In this document: positions 57,228-64,000 of the stretch, piece after piece | Layout of the letters: every line of letters starts with the position of its first letter | Position numbering within the stretch: the stretch's first letter is position 1 | Assembly (NCBI GenBank): GCA_045652745.1 | Contig: JAZRUW010000027.1 | Span: 1-64,000, forward strand | DNA from: RGIG2041 sp045652745 | GTDB lineage: Bacteria > Bacillota > Clostridia > UBA1381 > UMGS1253 | Direction of reading: 5' to 3' | Length of the DNA stretch: 64,000 bases | Notes under the pieces: generated by a model | Databases searched by the model: none | What the model was told of the DNA's origin: nothing | The model's input: only the letters and a program-made list of their open reading frames with translations | Translations under genes and position numbers: made by a program

Positions 57228-57639
57228 GTTTAATGAGCCTCAAATCATGCGCAAGGTTACAAATGACCGTTTCGGACTGTTTGTATCAACCACTTGGAAA
57301 AAGCTGATTGACCCGTACACCCCGAAAGACAACGGTCTTTTGATGGAGAGTGCGCGCTTGCGACCGTGGGAAATCGAGTACATACAGCCGTATTCGGCGT
57401 ATCAGTATTACGGCGAGATGTATGTAGACCCGATTTTCGGTGTCGGCGGTTTTTTCAGCCCGAAATTCGGCTACTGGAGCCGACCGGGAGTGGAGAAGGT
57501 TCCGTCCGGACGGCCGCTTACTTATCAGAAAAACAATCCGTTCTCCACAGATCATTGGGATGTGAAGGCGGAGCAGGCGGGACAGAAAGAAAAACTGTAC
57601 CGTACACTTAATGCCGCGCAACAGAGCGGCAGAGTATAA
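57211..57639 (+). CDS. Minor capsid / head-tail joining protein (Minor_capsid type)
   Basis: 142 residues: MDVRIEFNEPQIMRKVTNDRFGLFVSTTWKKLIDPYTPKDNGLLMESARLRPWEIEYIQPYSAYQYYGEMYVDP ... SRPGVEKVPSGRPLTYQKNNPFSTDHWDVKAEQAGQKEKLYRTLNAAQ. Resembles the clostridial/streptococcal minor capsid protein family at this location. Overlaps the preceding gene by 17 bases. Confidence 0.72.
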   Translation: MDVRIEFNEPQIMRKVTNDRFGLFVSTTWKKLIDPYTPKDNGLLMESARLRPWEIEYIQPYSAYQYYGEMYVDPIFGVGGFFSPKFGYWSRPGVEKVPSGRPLTYQKNNPFSTDHWDVKAEQAGQKEKLYRTLNAAQQSGRV

Positions 57640-57653
57640 AGGAGGAAATGATA

Positions 57654-58187
57654 ATGGCATCGGATTTTAATGTTGGCGCTGGTGTAAAAGCTGCGCGAAA
57701 ACTTTTAATGACGTTCGTTAATGTCGGAGACGGTTCAACTCCGAAGTGGGAGTTGGTGGGCAGAGGTGTCGAGGACAGTTCTATTGAACTCAATCCCGAA
57801 ACGGAATCTGTTAAGGATATTACCGGCGTTAATGAAACATCCGTTAACGGGTGGGCACCGACGCAGAGCTTTGAACCCTTCACGGTGAGGGGTGGTTCGG
57901 AACTCGCGTACAAGCTCCACGAGATTTGGTTAAACAAGAAACCCGAATTGCTTTCGCAGTTTGAGGTTATGATTGTGTATGCATATATTGATGCTGACAC
58001 AAGCAAGGCTTTTGAGGCGGAAGTCCAGAAAAACTGTACCATCAATGTCACGAGCATTGGCGGTAGTGCATATGTTGATATGCCAATCGAAATCAGCTAT
58101 TCTAACGATAGCGTAAGAGGAAAGGCTACAATTGCGAATGGCGTTCCTACTTTTTCGGAAGTGTCTACGACAGCAGAGACTGAATAA
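57654..58187 (+). CDS. Major tail tube protein
   Basis: 177 residues: MASDFNVGAGVKAARKLLMTFVNVGDGSTPKWELVGRGVEDSSIELNPETESVKDITGVNETSVNGWAPTQSFEPFTVRGGSELAYKLHEIWLNKKPELLSQFEVMIVYAY fits tail-tube proteins. AAGGAGGAAATGATA sets the start at ATG 57654. Followed by a terminator that gives higher expression of the structural gene upstream. Confidence 0.88.
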   Translation: MASDFNVGAGVKAARKLLMTFVNVGDGSTPKWELVGRGVEDSSIELNPETESVKDITGVNETSVNGWAPTQSFEPFTVRGGSELAYKLHEIWLNKKPELLSQFEVMIVYAYIDADTSKAFEAEVQKNCTINVTSIGGSAYVDMPIEISYSNDSVRGKATIANGVPTFSEVSTTAETE

Positions 58188-58192
58188 AAATA

Positions 58193-58222
58193 TGGGGCGG
58201 CTGAAAGATGCCGCCCTTAATT
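58193..58222 (+). terminator. Terminator after tail tube gene
   Basis: GGGCGGC / GCCGCCC with an 8-base loop and AATTTTTAAAA; likely partial, lowering downstream expression. Confidence 0.78.
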
Positions 58223-58244
58223 TTTAAAAAAAGGAGAAAGAAAG

Positions 58245-58679
58245 ATGAGCAGTAAACTAAGTATCAAGAACGTCTTAGAACCATTTGAAATATATTTCGA
58301 GGATAAAGATGAGACTGTAACGATTTATTTTAATCCTACGGACCCTGATTTGTTGATTAGATTTTTTGAAGTGGAAAAAAGGGTAGAAAAGAAAATTCGC
58401 AACATCGGGCAAAGAAAAGCGGTAAAGAACAAAGATAAGGCGGAAAACTATCTTAGCCTTATAAAAGAGACAAATAAAGTTATTTATGATGAGGTGGATT
58501 ACGCTTTTGGTAATAAAATCAGCGATAAAGTATTTAAATATTGCAGTCCTTTAGCCATCGTCAACGGAAAATATTTCATCACAACGTTTTTTGAGGCGAT
58601 CGCCCCCGTTATTGAAAAAAATATTTCTGATGCGAACGAAAAATTGAACGAACATATAAAGGAATATTTGCATGATTAA
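58245..58679 (+). CDS. Tail assembly chaperone (gpG-like)
   Basis: 144 residues: MSSKLSIKNVLEPFEIYFEDKDETVTIYFNPTDPDLLIRFFEVEKRVEKKIR ... PLAIVNGKYFITTFFEAIAPVIEKNISDANEKLNEHIKEYL. Matches the small tail assembly chaperones upstream of Gp15 in Firmicutes phages. AT-rich compared with the head genes. AAAGGAGAAAGAAAG precedes the ATG. Overlaps the next gene by 8 bases. Confidence 0.78.
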   Translation: MSSKLSIKNVLEPFEIYFEDKDETVTIYFNPTDPDLLIRFFEVEKRVEKKIRNIGQRKAVKNKDKAENYLSLIKETNKVIYDEVDYAFGNKISDKVFKYCSPLAIVNGKYFITTFFEAIAPVIEKNISDANEKLNEHIKEYLHD

Positions 58680-59253
58680 AAAACCGCCGACAAAGGCAAT
58701 TTTACAGAACAAGGAATATGCATTGCGCAATGAGGGAAATTGGTATGAGGCATATCGGATAGTCTGCCTTATGAATGACGAAAATTTAAGCCAAAATCAA
58801 AAGTGGATAGGCTCTATTATAATTTTGTTTCCAGACTACGAAGCTGTATTTGAGAGCGCGGAGAGGTACAGAGAGGCTTGCGAGTTTATCAAATATTTTA
58901 TAGACAGAGGCAAAGAGGAAAAGAACTCAGACAGTGGTACGGAAATCTACATATCTCTTTTGCAGGATATCGAAATGATTGTTGAAAGTTTAAATGTCGC
59001 AAAAGATAGAGATGTGCGATTGTCTTATATGCATTGGTGGACGTTCTTGGGCGATTTGTACAATCACGAGCCTTCCGGCACTTTCAAAACGGTACTGGAA
59101 ATACGATACAAACTTAAGCATAATAAAAAACTCGAAGCATGGGAAAGGGCATTTTACCAAAACAATCGCTCTTTGGTGGATTTGGAAAAAACTCTCAATT
59201 CGAACGAGGCGAAGTTCCTAGATAACATTTTGGGGGTAAATGCTGATTCTTGA
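58672..59253 (+). CDS. Phage Gp15-family tail assembly protein
   Basis: 193 residues: ALRNEGNWYEAYRIVCLMNDENLSQNQKWIGSIIILFPDY ... YISLLQDIEMIVESLNVAKDRDVRLSYMHWWTFLGDLYNHEPSGTFKTVLEIRYKLKHNKKLEAWERAFYQNN. MHWWTFL is diagnostic for the Gp15 family. In gpG/gpGT pairs the second product is often made by frameshifting; here it starts independently on an overlapping ATG. Confidence 0.85.
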   Translation: MIKKPPTKAILQNKEYALRNEGNWYEAYRIVCLMNDENLSQNQKWIGSIIILFPDYEAVFESAERYREACEFIKYFIDRGKEEKNSDSGTEIYISLLQDIEMIVESLNVAKDRDVRLSYMHWWTFLGDLYNHEPSGTFKTVLEIRYKLKHNKKLEAWERAFYQNNRSLVDLEKTLNSNEAKFLDNILGVNADS

Positions 59254-59278
59254 CAATGCATCGTAATTGACATATAAT
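59250..59278 (+). promoter_or_regulatory. Perfect internal promoter (moron promoter)
   Basis: TTGACA, 17-base spacer, TATAAT, immediately before an AT-rich cargo gene in the tail operon. The -35 overlaps the stop of the Gp15 gene. Confidence 0.88.
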
Positions 59279-59320
59279 GTTTGTATTGAATTGGTCAAGT
59301 GAAAATAGGAGGCTACAAAA

Positions 59321-59935
59321 ATGGGTGCTTATGGTTCGCCGGAACTTAATAATACCAATAACATTCCTTTAGAAAAAAATTTGATATATTGTTCGCAATG
59401 TGGAACCAGATATTCCAAAAAAGTAAAAAGATGTCCGCAATGCAATAAGAAACACGCCCAGCCGTTTTATAATCGGTGTTGGTTTTGGTTTATGGTATTG
59501 ATTGTAATTTTTGCTTTTTATCCCCAATCCGATAATTTAGACATACAAAAAGACAACATCGCGAACACGGCAGTGAGCGAGGATGAATATAAGGCAAGTT
59601 GTACGGCTATTTCATATGATGATGTAGCAAGGAATCCGAACGTTTATACAGGGCGGAGAGTTGTTTTTCACGGAGAAGTCATCCAGATTCAAGAGAGCGG
59701 GCGCGACGTAACTTTAAGAGTGAACGTGGCGCGAAACGCGAATGAGGATAGTGTTTTATATATTGATTATAAAAGAAAAAATGAGAATGAAATCAGAATA
59801 TTAGAGAAAGATACCATAACAATGTACGGCGAAATGAATGGCATCAAGCAATACCAAACAGTCTTAGGTGATCAAGTATCCGTCCCGTATCTGTTGGCGG
59901 AATATATTGCTATCAATCAAAATAATACATTTTAA
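59321..59935 (+). CDS. Moron: zinc-ribbon membrane protein with OB-like domain
   Basis: 204 residues. Zinc ribbon CSQCGTRYSKKVKRCPQCNKK (residues about 24-44), one membrane helix (about 50-67, NRCWFWFMVLIVIFAFYP), then an extracellular or cytoplasmic domain VFHGEVIQIQESGRDVTLRVNVARNANEDSVLYIDYKRKNENEIRILEKDTITMYGEMNGIKQYQTVLGDQVSVPYLLAEYI, an OB/tRNA-anti-like fold. It has its own perfect promoter and terminator, unlike every neighbour, and interrupts the tail-chaperone/tape-measure order. AGGAGG precedes the ATG. Typical lysogenic-conversion cargo. Function not known. Confidence 0.82.
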   Translation: MGAYGSPELNNTNNIPLEKNLIYCSQCGTRYSKKVKRCPQCNKKHAQPFYNRCWFWFMVLIVIFAFYPQSDNLDIQKDNIANTAVSEDEYKASCTAISYDDVARNPNVYTGRRVVFHGEVIQIQESGRDVTLRVNVARNANEDSVLYIDYKRKNENEIRILEKDTITMYGEMNGIKQYQTVLGDQVSVPYLLAEYIAINQNNTF

Positions 59936-59940
59936 TAACT

Positions 59941-59974
59941 AAAACCGCGTTTCCAAAGAAGCGTGGTTTTTTTG
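59941..59974 (+). terminator. Terminator of moron gene
   Basis: AAAACCGCG / CGTGGTTTT (one G-U pair) with T run. Confidence 0.8.
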
Positions 59975-59994
59975 TGTCAAAAGGCGGTGATTTA

Positions 59995-62454
59995 ATGGCA
60001 AAAAGAGGAGCAGATGGCGCAATTATTCTCGAAACCGAAATAGACGAGACCGGTATAAAAAACGGAATCGGCGATATGAAAAGTGCGGCCACTGAGACGG
60101 AGAAAGCGTTCAAAAGTTTAGGCGATCGAATTTCAAGGGCGTTAAAGCAAGGTGATGTAAAGACAGCTCAGCTTGCGAGCAACTATAAAAAGGCAACCGC
60201 AGAAGTGGCACGGCAATCAATAAAAGTCAAAGAGTTAAAAGAACAGCTTGCGCAGCTCGAGAGTGGGGAAATTATAATCAACGATAAAGGCGTTGGAAAA
60301 ATACAGACAGAATTAGATAAGGCGTGTGCGAGTGTCGAAAAAGCAAAAAGCGAAATCGAACAGTTGTATGCACAATTAGACCATTTACAGGCTAATGCAT
60401 TTAAGGCTCCGGACACAGGGGAAATAGTGTTTACGGCCGCGGAAAAAGCGGAATTTGAGGCGTTAAATGCGAAGTTAGACGAATTGGAACCAAAGCTTGA
60501 AACAAACAGAAAAAAAGCTGACGAGTTAGGGGCGGCGTTAAAAAATGCAACCGGAGCAGCGACGCAAGCTGAAATTGAAAAGGTACAGGATAAACTTTCT
60601 GCAGCGGAAGGCAGACTAGGTGAACTGACTACCAAAGCGAAAATTTCAGAACAAAAACTCGAAAATGGTCTAAATAATACTAACAAACAAGCCTCGCGTG
60701 TGAGCGGCTCCTTTGGGAAGATGGGGTCAAAACTGTATCAACTCGCAAAAGGAGCGCTTGTTTTCTCTGCGATAACCAAAGGTTTTACGGCTTTGCGGCA
60801 GACAATAGGTTCGGCGCTGATGTCGAACGAACAGTTCAGAAACTCTGTTTATTCGTTGCAAGCAGCCTTATGGACGGTCGCAGAACCTATATATCAAGCA
60901 ATATTGCCAGCGCTGCAAACTTTGATGAAGTGGCTTACGCTTGCAGCTTTATATGTCGCGACGTTTTTTAGCGCGATGGGAGGCAAGACCCTTAAGCAGA
61001 CGATAGCAAGCGCTAAAGCACTTAATCGGCAAGCGCAAGCATATGAAAATGTTTCGAAATCTGCCAAAGAAGCACATAAACAACTAGCGTCTTTTGATGA
61101 CTTGGACGTTTTGCAAAGTGACAAATCTGCTGGAACCGTAAATTTAAGCGGCATCCAAAATGGTTTTGATGACCTGGAGAGTTTGCTAAATGATTCTGAC
61201 ATGGAAAACTTGCACAGCTTTGAAAGGTGGGTGCTGGAAAACCAAGAGAGTATTAAGACAGCGTTGGAAATTGCAGGCTTGGGCGCGCTCGGCTTGGGAA
61301 TAGCTGGCGTAATATCTAAAATCGGAAACTTGCTTGGATGGTTCAAGAAAAAGGACAACGCATTAGATACCCAAACACAAAAAACACAAACGGAAACCGA
61401 GGCGGTGAGAGGGTTATCATATGCTTTTTCGCTTGTACCGGCGTTTGCTTACGGACTTGTTCCGGCATTGGATGGTTTGACTCAATCGGGACTTGAGTTT
61501 ACCCCGGCTTTTCAAACGGCAACTGACGCGGTTCTCGATTTTTATCCGGAATTAGATTTTGCTACGTCAAGTGCAAGTGCTTTCACGCCGGTTGTGAACA
61601 AAGCAACAGAAGCGTCATACGCATTGAGTCCGGCATTGGACTTAGCTAAGCATAGCACCGAGGGACTTGTGCCGGCGATTCAAAGCGCCGCAGACAATAT
61701 GTATTCATTCGACATCGTTACCGCAACGGCAATGCCTAGTATTCGCGCTCATATTTCCAGTGCAATGAGCAGCGGAGCGCTGAATATCGAAAATTTTGCG
61801 ACACAAACAAAGGCGAATTTTGCTTCTTGGGCTAAAAATGTTCAAACAAACGCTATAAATACAGCCAATGTTGTTGCCAAGAATATATACAGCGCTTTTG
61901 AATCTTGCAGAAAAAATATCACGAGCTTTATTAATACTACATCAGTTGGATTCGCTGCCTGGGGCATGAATGTTGCAGAAAATATTTCTAATACAGCAAA
62001 AAACATAGCCACCAATTTTGGTAGTGCGCTTGCTTCGGCGTGGGAAAATTTCAAGAATTTTATGAAAGCAACAGGGGAAAAAGTAGCTACATTTTGGAAC
62101 GAAAACAAGGCAACCATAATTACGGGCGGCGTTTTGGTGGGTCTCACCATTGCGGGAATTGCATTGTCGCCATATACCGGTGGAGCTTCGCTTGCACTGC
62201 CTGCGCTTGCAAAAGGCGGTGTTGTCTCCTATCCGACTACAGCGTTGATCGGTGAGGCCGGTAAAGAAGCAGTTCTTCCGCTTGAAAGCAATACCGGGTG
62301 GATGGATATGCTTGCGGATCGAATCGCCGCGCGTAATGGCGGTGGAGGTACGACCGTTATCCTCGAAGTGGACGGTCGTGAATTTGGTCGCGCAGTTGTA
62401 GAGCAGGGCAAAAAAGAAACGCGCAGAATCGGGACAAGGTTGGTGATGGTTTGA
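59995..62454 (+). CDS. Tape measure protein
   Basis: 819 residues from ATG 59995 (AAGGCGGTGA upstream). N-terminus GAIILETEIDETGIKNGIGDMKSAATETEKAF, then long coiled coils (residues 40-230), a membrane-like segment (SRALKQ... GALVFSAITKGFTALRQTIGSALM at about 255-285), and C-terminal FAKGGVVSYPTTALIGEAGKEAVLPLESN-type motif (here LAKGGVVSYPTTALIGEAGKEAVLPL). It sets tail length and forms the DNA channel. Repeated LVPAL / ALSPALD-type phrases at 470-570 are an unusual tract. Confidence 0.9.
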   Translation: MAKRGADGAIILETEIDETGIKNGIGDMKSAATETEKAFKSLGDRISRALKQGDVKTAQLASNYKKATAEVARQSIKVKELKEQLAQLESGEIIINDKGVGKIQTELDKACASVEKAKSEIEQLYAQLDHLQANAFKAPDTGEIVFTAAEKAEFEALNAKLDELEPKLETNRKKADELGAALKNATGAATQAEIEKVQDKLSAAEGRLGELTTKAKISEQKLENGLNNTNKQASRVSGSFGKMGSKLYQLAKGALVFSAITKGFTALRQTIGSALMSNEQFRNSVYSLQAALWTVAEPIYQAILPALQTLMKWLTLAALYVATFFSAMGGKTLKQTIASAKALNRQAQAYENVSKSAKEAHKQLASFDDLDVLQSDKSAGTVNLSGIQNGFDDLESLLNDSDMENLHSFERWVLENQESIKTALEIAGLGALGLGIAGVISKIGNLLGWFKKKDNALDTQTQKTQTETEAVRGLSYAFSLVPAFAYGLVPALDGLTQSGLEFTPAFQTATDAVLDFYPELDFATSSASAFTPVVNKATEASYALSPALDLAKHSTEGLVPAIQSAADNMYSFDIVTATAMPSIRAHISSAMSSGALNIENFATQTKANFASWAKNVQTNAINTANVVAKNIYSAFESCRKNITSFINTTSVGFAAWGMNVAENISNTAKNIATNFGSALASAWENFKNFMKATGEKVATFWNENKATIITGGVLVGLTIAGIALSPYTGGASLALPALAKGGVVSYPTTALIGEAGKEAVLPLESNTGWMDMLADRIAARNGGGGTTVILEVDGREFGRAVVEQGKKETRRIGTRLVMV

Positions 62455-62855
62455 TGGACATTGTTACATTGGATGGAAGAAATTATGATGTGGTTATTAA
62501 GGAAATAACGGAAAACTTTAATATCCTTTATTCTGACAATACTGGGCGAACGCTGGCCATCGGAGCACCTATGACACTCGACCCGCTCGGCACCTTTATC
62601 GGGCACAAAGTTACATTCAAGCGACGCAACGGAAAGGATGCAGAGTACGATGAGCTGTACCAATACACTTACCAGCCACGGTATAACGGTATGAAAGTTA
62701 AACTTGTACACCTGCAGGATTACCTGGAATATGATGCGTATGTTTCGCAGGGAGAAAGAAAACTCGAAAGAGTTGACCCGGAAACCGGCAAAAAATATTG
62801 GGGCGAATTCAGTTTGAACATCGTACCTATGGAAGCGCAGGTGCTGCCGGTATGA
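62454..62855 (+). CDS. Distal tail-region protein (Dit-like)
   Basis: 133 residues: MDIVTLDGRNYDVVIKEITENFNILYSDNTGRTLAIGAPMTLDPLGTFIGHKVTFKRRNGKDAEYDELYQYTYQPRYNGMKVKLVHLQDYLEYDAYVSQGERKLERVDPETGKKYWGEFSLNIVPMEAQ. Location after the tape measure is that of the distal tail protein, but it is short for a full Dit and may be only its N-terminal ring domain. Overlaps both neighbours. Confidence 0.68.
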   Translation: MDIVTLDGRNYDVVIKEITENFNILYSDNTGRTLAIGAPMTLDPLGTFIGHKVTFKRRNGKDAEYDELYQYTYQPRYNGMKVKLVHLQDYLEYDAYVSQGERKLERVDPETGKKYWGEFSLNIVPMEAQVLPV

Positions 62856-64000
62856 TGAATAAAGGTGTAGCAATCAAATATAACGATGTGGCCCCGGGTG
62901 CAAAGGAAAGCTTTGTCCCGGAGGCAACGGAGAAAGCGGAGTTTGTTGACCTGCAGCAGTTGCAGCGAAACAATCTCCGCTTTGTAAATTTCGGCAATCC
63001 GTGCGAATTGTATCAAACGGCTCTGGATGGGAGCGCATCGGTGCTCCCTGCCGCGCTTGACAATGAGAATATGGGATTGTGGAGTGTACAGGTTTCAGAT
63101 GGTGTGGGCGTGTTTGCTTTGCCGATTGTGCTGACGCTTACATCTGCTGGGCAGTATTCTTCGCAGGGAATCACGTTGACCTTTGATGAATACAACGGTA
63201 TATACTGTACAGCGCTCAATATGAAATGGTACAGAGGCGCCGAGCTTTTGTACAACCTCGATTTTGAACCGGATAGTGCGTATTATTTTTGCCGTCAGCA
63301 GGTCGAAAACTATGACAAGGTGGTCATAACCTTCCGCAGAATAAATATGCCTTATAACCGTCTAAAGTTGCGCGTAATTGATTATGGATACGGAACGCAT
63401 TTCTATGGCAATGAGCTGCGAAATGTTAAGCTGATACAGGAAATGAACCCACTATCAAGCGAAATCAGCATCAATACTTGCGACTTTACGCTTGACAGCA
63501 AAAGCGACATGGAATACTCCTTCCAGGACAACCAACCATTGTCTGTATATTTTAACGGAATGCTGCGCGCAACCGTTTTTGTGAAAGATTCCAAACGCAA
63601 GACTAAAAGACTTTGGGAAGTACAGACAGAGGACTATATCGGACTTATGGAAGATATACCTTTTCCCGGCGGTGTGTATGTCGACAAAGATGTCGCGGAG
63701 CTGTACAATGAAATCTTCGCGTGTGCGAAGGTGCCTTATCGTCTTTCCGAAGTATTCAAAGGTATAAAGGTATCCGGCTACATTCCGTATACAACCTGCA
63801 GAGAAGCTACGATGCAGGTTTCTTTTGCCGTTGGCGCAGTAATCGGCACAGCAAATTCTGATGTGGTTGAGGTTTATGCATTATCTGATGAAGTGACGCA
63901 GATTGTACCTTTGCGCCGTATTATGCAAGGGCAAAATTTCAGCGCAGAGAAAACCACAACCGGCGTTGAGGTGATGGCGCACCAGTATGTAGCGAAATCA
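62852..64000 (+). CDS. Phage tail/baseplate hub (Tal-like) protein, 3' end outside window
   Basis: 383 codons, open to the last base. MMNKGVAIKYNDVAPGAKESFVPEATEKAEFVD at the start, later PLSSEISINTCDFTLDSKSDMEYSFQDNQPLSVYFNGMLRATVFVKDSKRKTKRLWEVQTEDYIGLMEDIPFPGG, which is a gp27/Tal-type baseplate pattern. Likely penetrates the cell envelope or carries receptor-binding parts further on. Starts at ATG 62852, overlapping the previous stop. Confidence 0.75.
   Translation, partial: MMNKGVAIKYNDVAPGAKESFVPEATEKAEFVDLQQLQRNNLRFVNFGNPCELYQTALDGSASVLPAALDNENMGLWSVQVSDGVGVFALPIVLTLTSAGQYSSQGITLTFDEYNGIYCTALNMKWYRGAELLYNLDFEPDSAYYFCRQQVENYDKVVITFRRINMPYNRLKLRVIDYGYGTHFYGNELRNVKLIQEMNPLSSEISINTCDFTLDSKSDMEYSFQDNQPLSVYFNGMLRATVFVKDSKRKTKRLWEVQTEDYIGLMEDIPFPGGVYVDKDVAELYNEIFACAKVPYRLSEVFKGIKVSGYIPYTTCREATMQVSFAVGAVIGTANSDVVEVYALSDEVTQIVPLRRIMQGQNFSAEKTTTGVEVMAHQYVAKS

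Noticed and set aside
58672..59253. Programmed frameshift between the two tail chaperones
   Set aside because: The second gene has its own overlapping start, and no slippery heptamer was seen near the overlap.

Overview
The window comes from a spore-forming, Gram-positive anaerobe of the Clostridia type, probably a gut commensal. The main evidence is a yabM-mazG-HU-rqcP-yabP-yabQ-divIC-S1 cluster (yabP and yabQ occur only in endospore formers), a stalk-domain PpiC protein, strong TTGACA/TATAAT promoters, AGGAGG ribosome binding sites and a bile-salt-hydrolase-type choloylglycine hydrolase. The species cannot be named from this sequence alone.

Region 1 (1-1460) is the right edge of a mobile element. 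It holds the C-terminal part of a large serine recombinase, an intact tRNA-Leu(TAG) on the minus strand, and two imperfect ~164-bp repeats that each carry the 5' half of a tRNA-Leu. The last half copy has a different acceptor sequence (GCGCCCG) and a perfect promoter. It looks like the interrupted chromosomal tRNA-Leu, so the element probably sits inside that gene and brought its own replacement tRNA.

Region 2 (1453-36422) is ordinary chromosome. A membrane-anchored AraC-type regulator is followed by a minus-strand operon (B12-type radical SAM, DUF2344, VOC, LUD, HAD). Next come dprA-topA-trmFO-ddl-trmO-mutY, a K+/H+ antiporter and a FliB-like protein. A MATE remnant, a lipoprotein and a PII-like protein lie before the sporulation/division cluster (20953-25743). 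After that are yaiI, the bile salt hydrolase, nagZ, mreB, a cluster of three DnaA boxes with no dnaA gene, prsA-like ppiC, ung, the potABCD polyamine operon and two tRNA-Ser genes.

Region 3 (about 36480-64000, continuing beyond the window) is a siphovirus-type prophage beside tRNA-Ser(GCT). A leftward lysogeny module holds the integrase, a zinc-ribbon membrane protein and a cleavable CI repressor. It faces a rightward early module controlled by three near-identical 18-bp operators. Recombination and replication genes follow (Sak4-like ATPase, SSB-like protein, ERCC4 nuclease, and an initiator gene containing an iteron-like origin), then a C5 methyltransferase with seven tandem repeats in its recognition region and an ArpU-type late regulator. 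The late promoter is followed directly by a terminator. The late genes run TerS, TerL, portal, a MuF head protein fused to an HExxH domain, scaffold, capsid, connectors, tail tube, tail chaperones, tape measure, Dit and a tail hub protein that is still open at the window end.

The most notable parts are the MuF-metallopeptidase fusion with a tiny gene behind it, two zinc-ribbon membrane proteins placed like lysogenic-conversion genes (one with its own promoter and terminator inside the tail operon), the split tRNA-Leu, and the regulatory architecture of the prophage.
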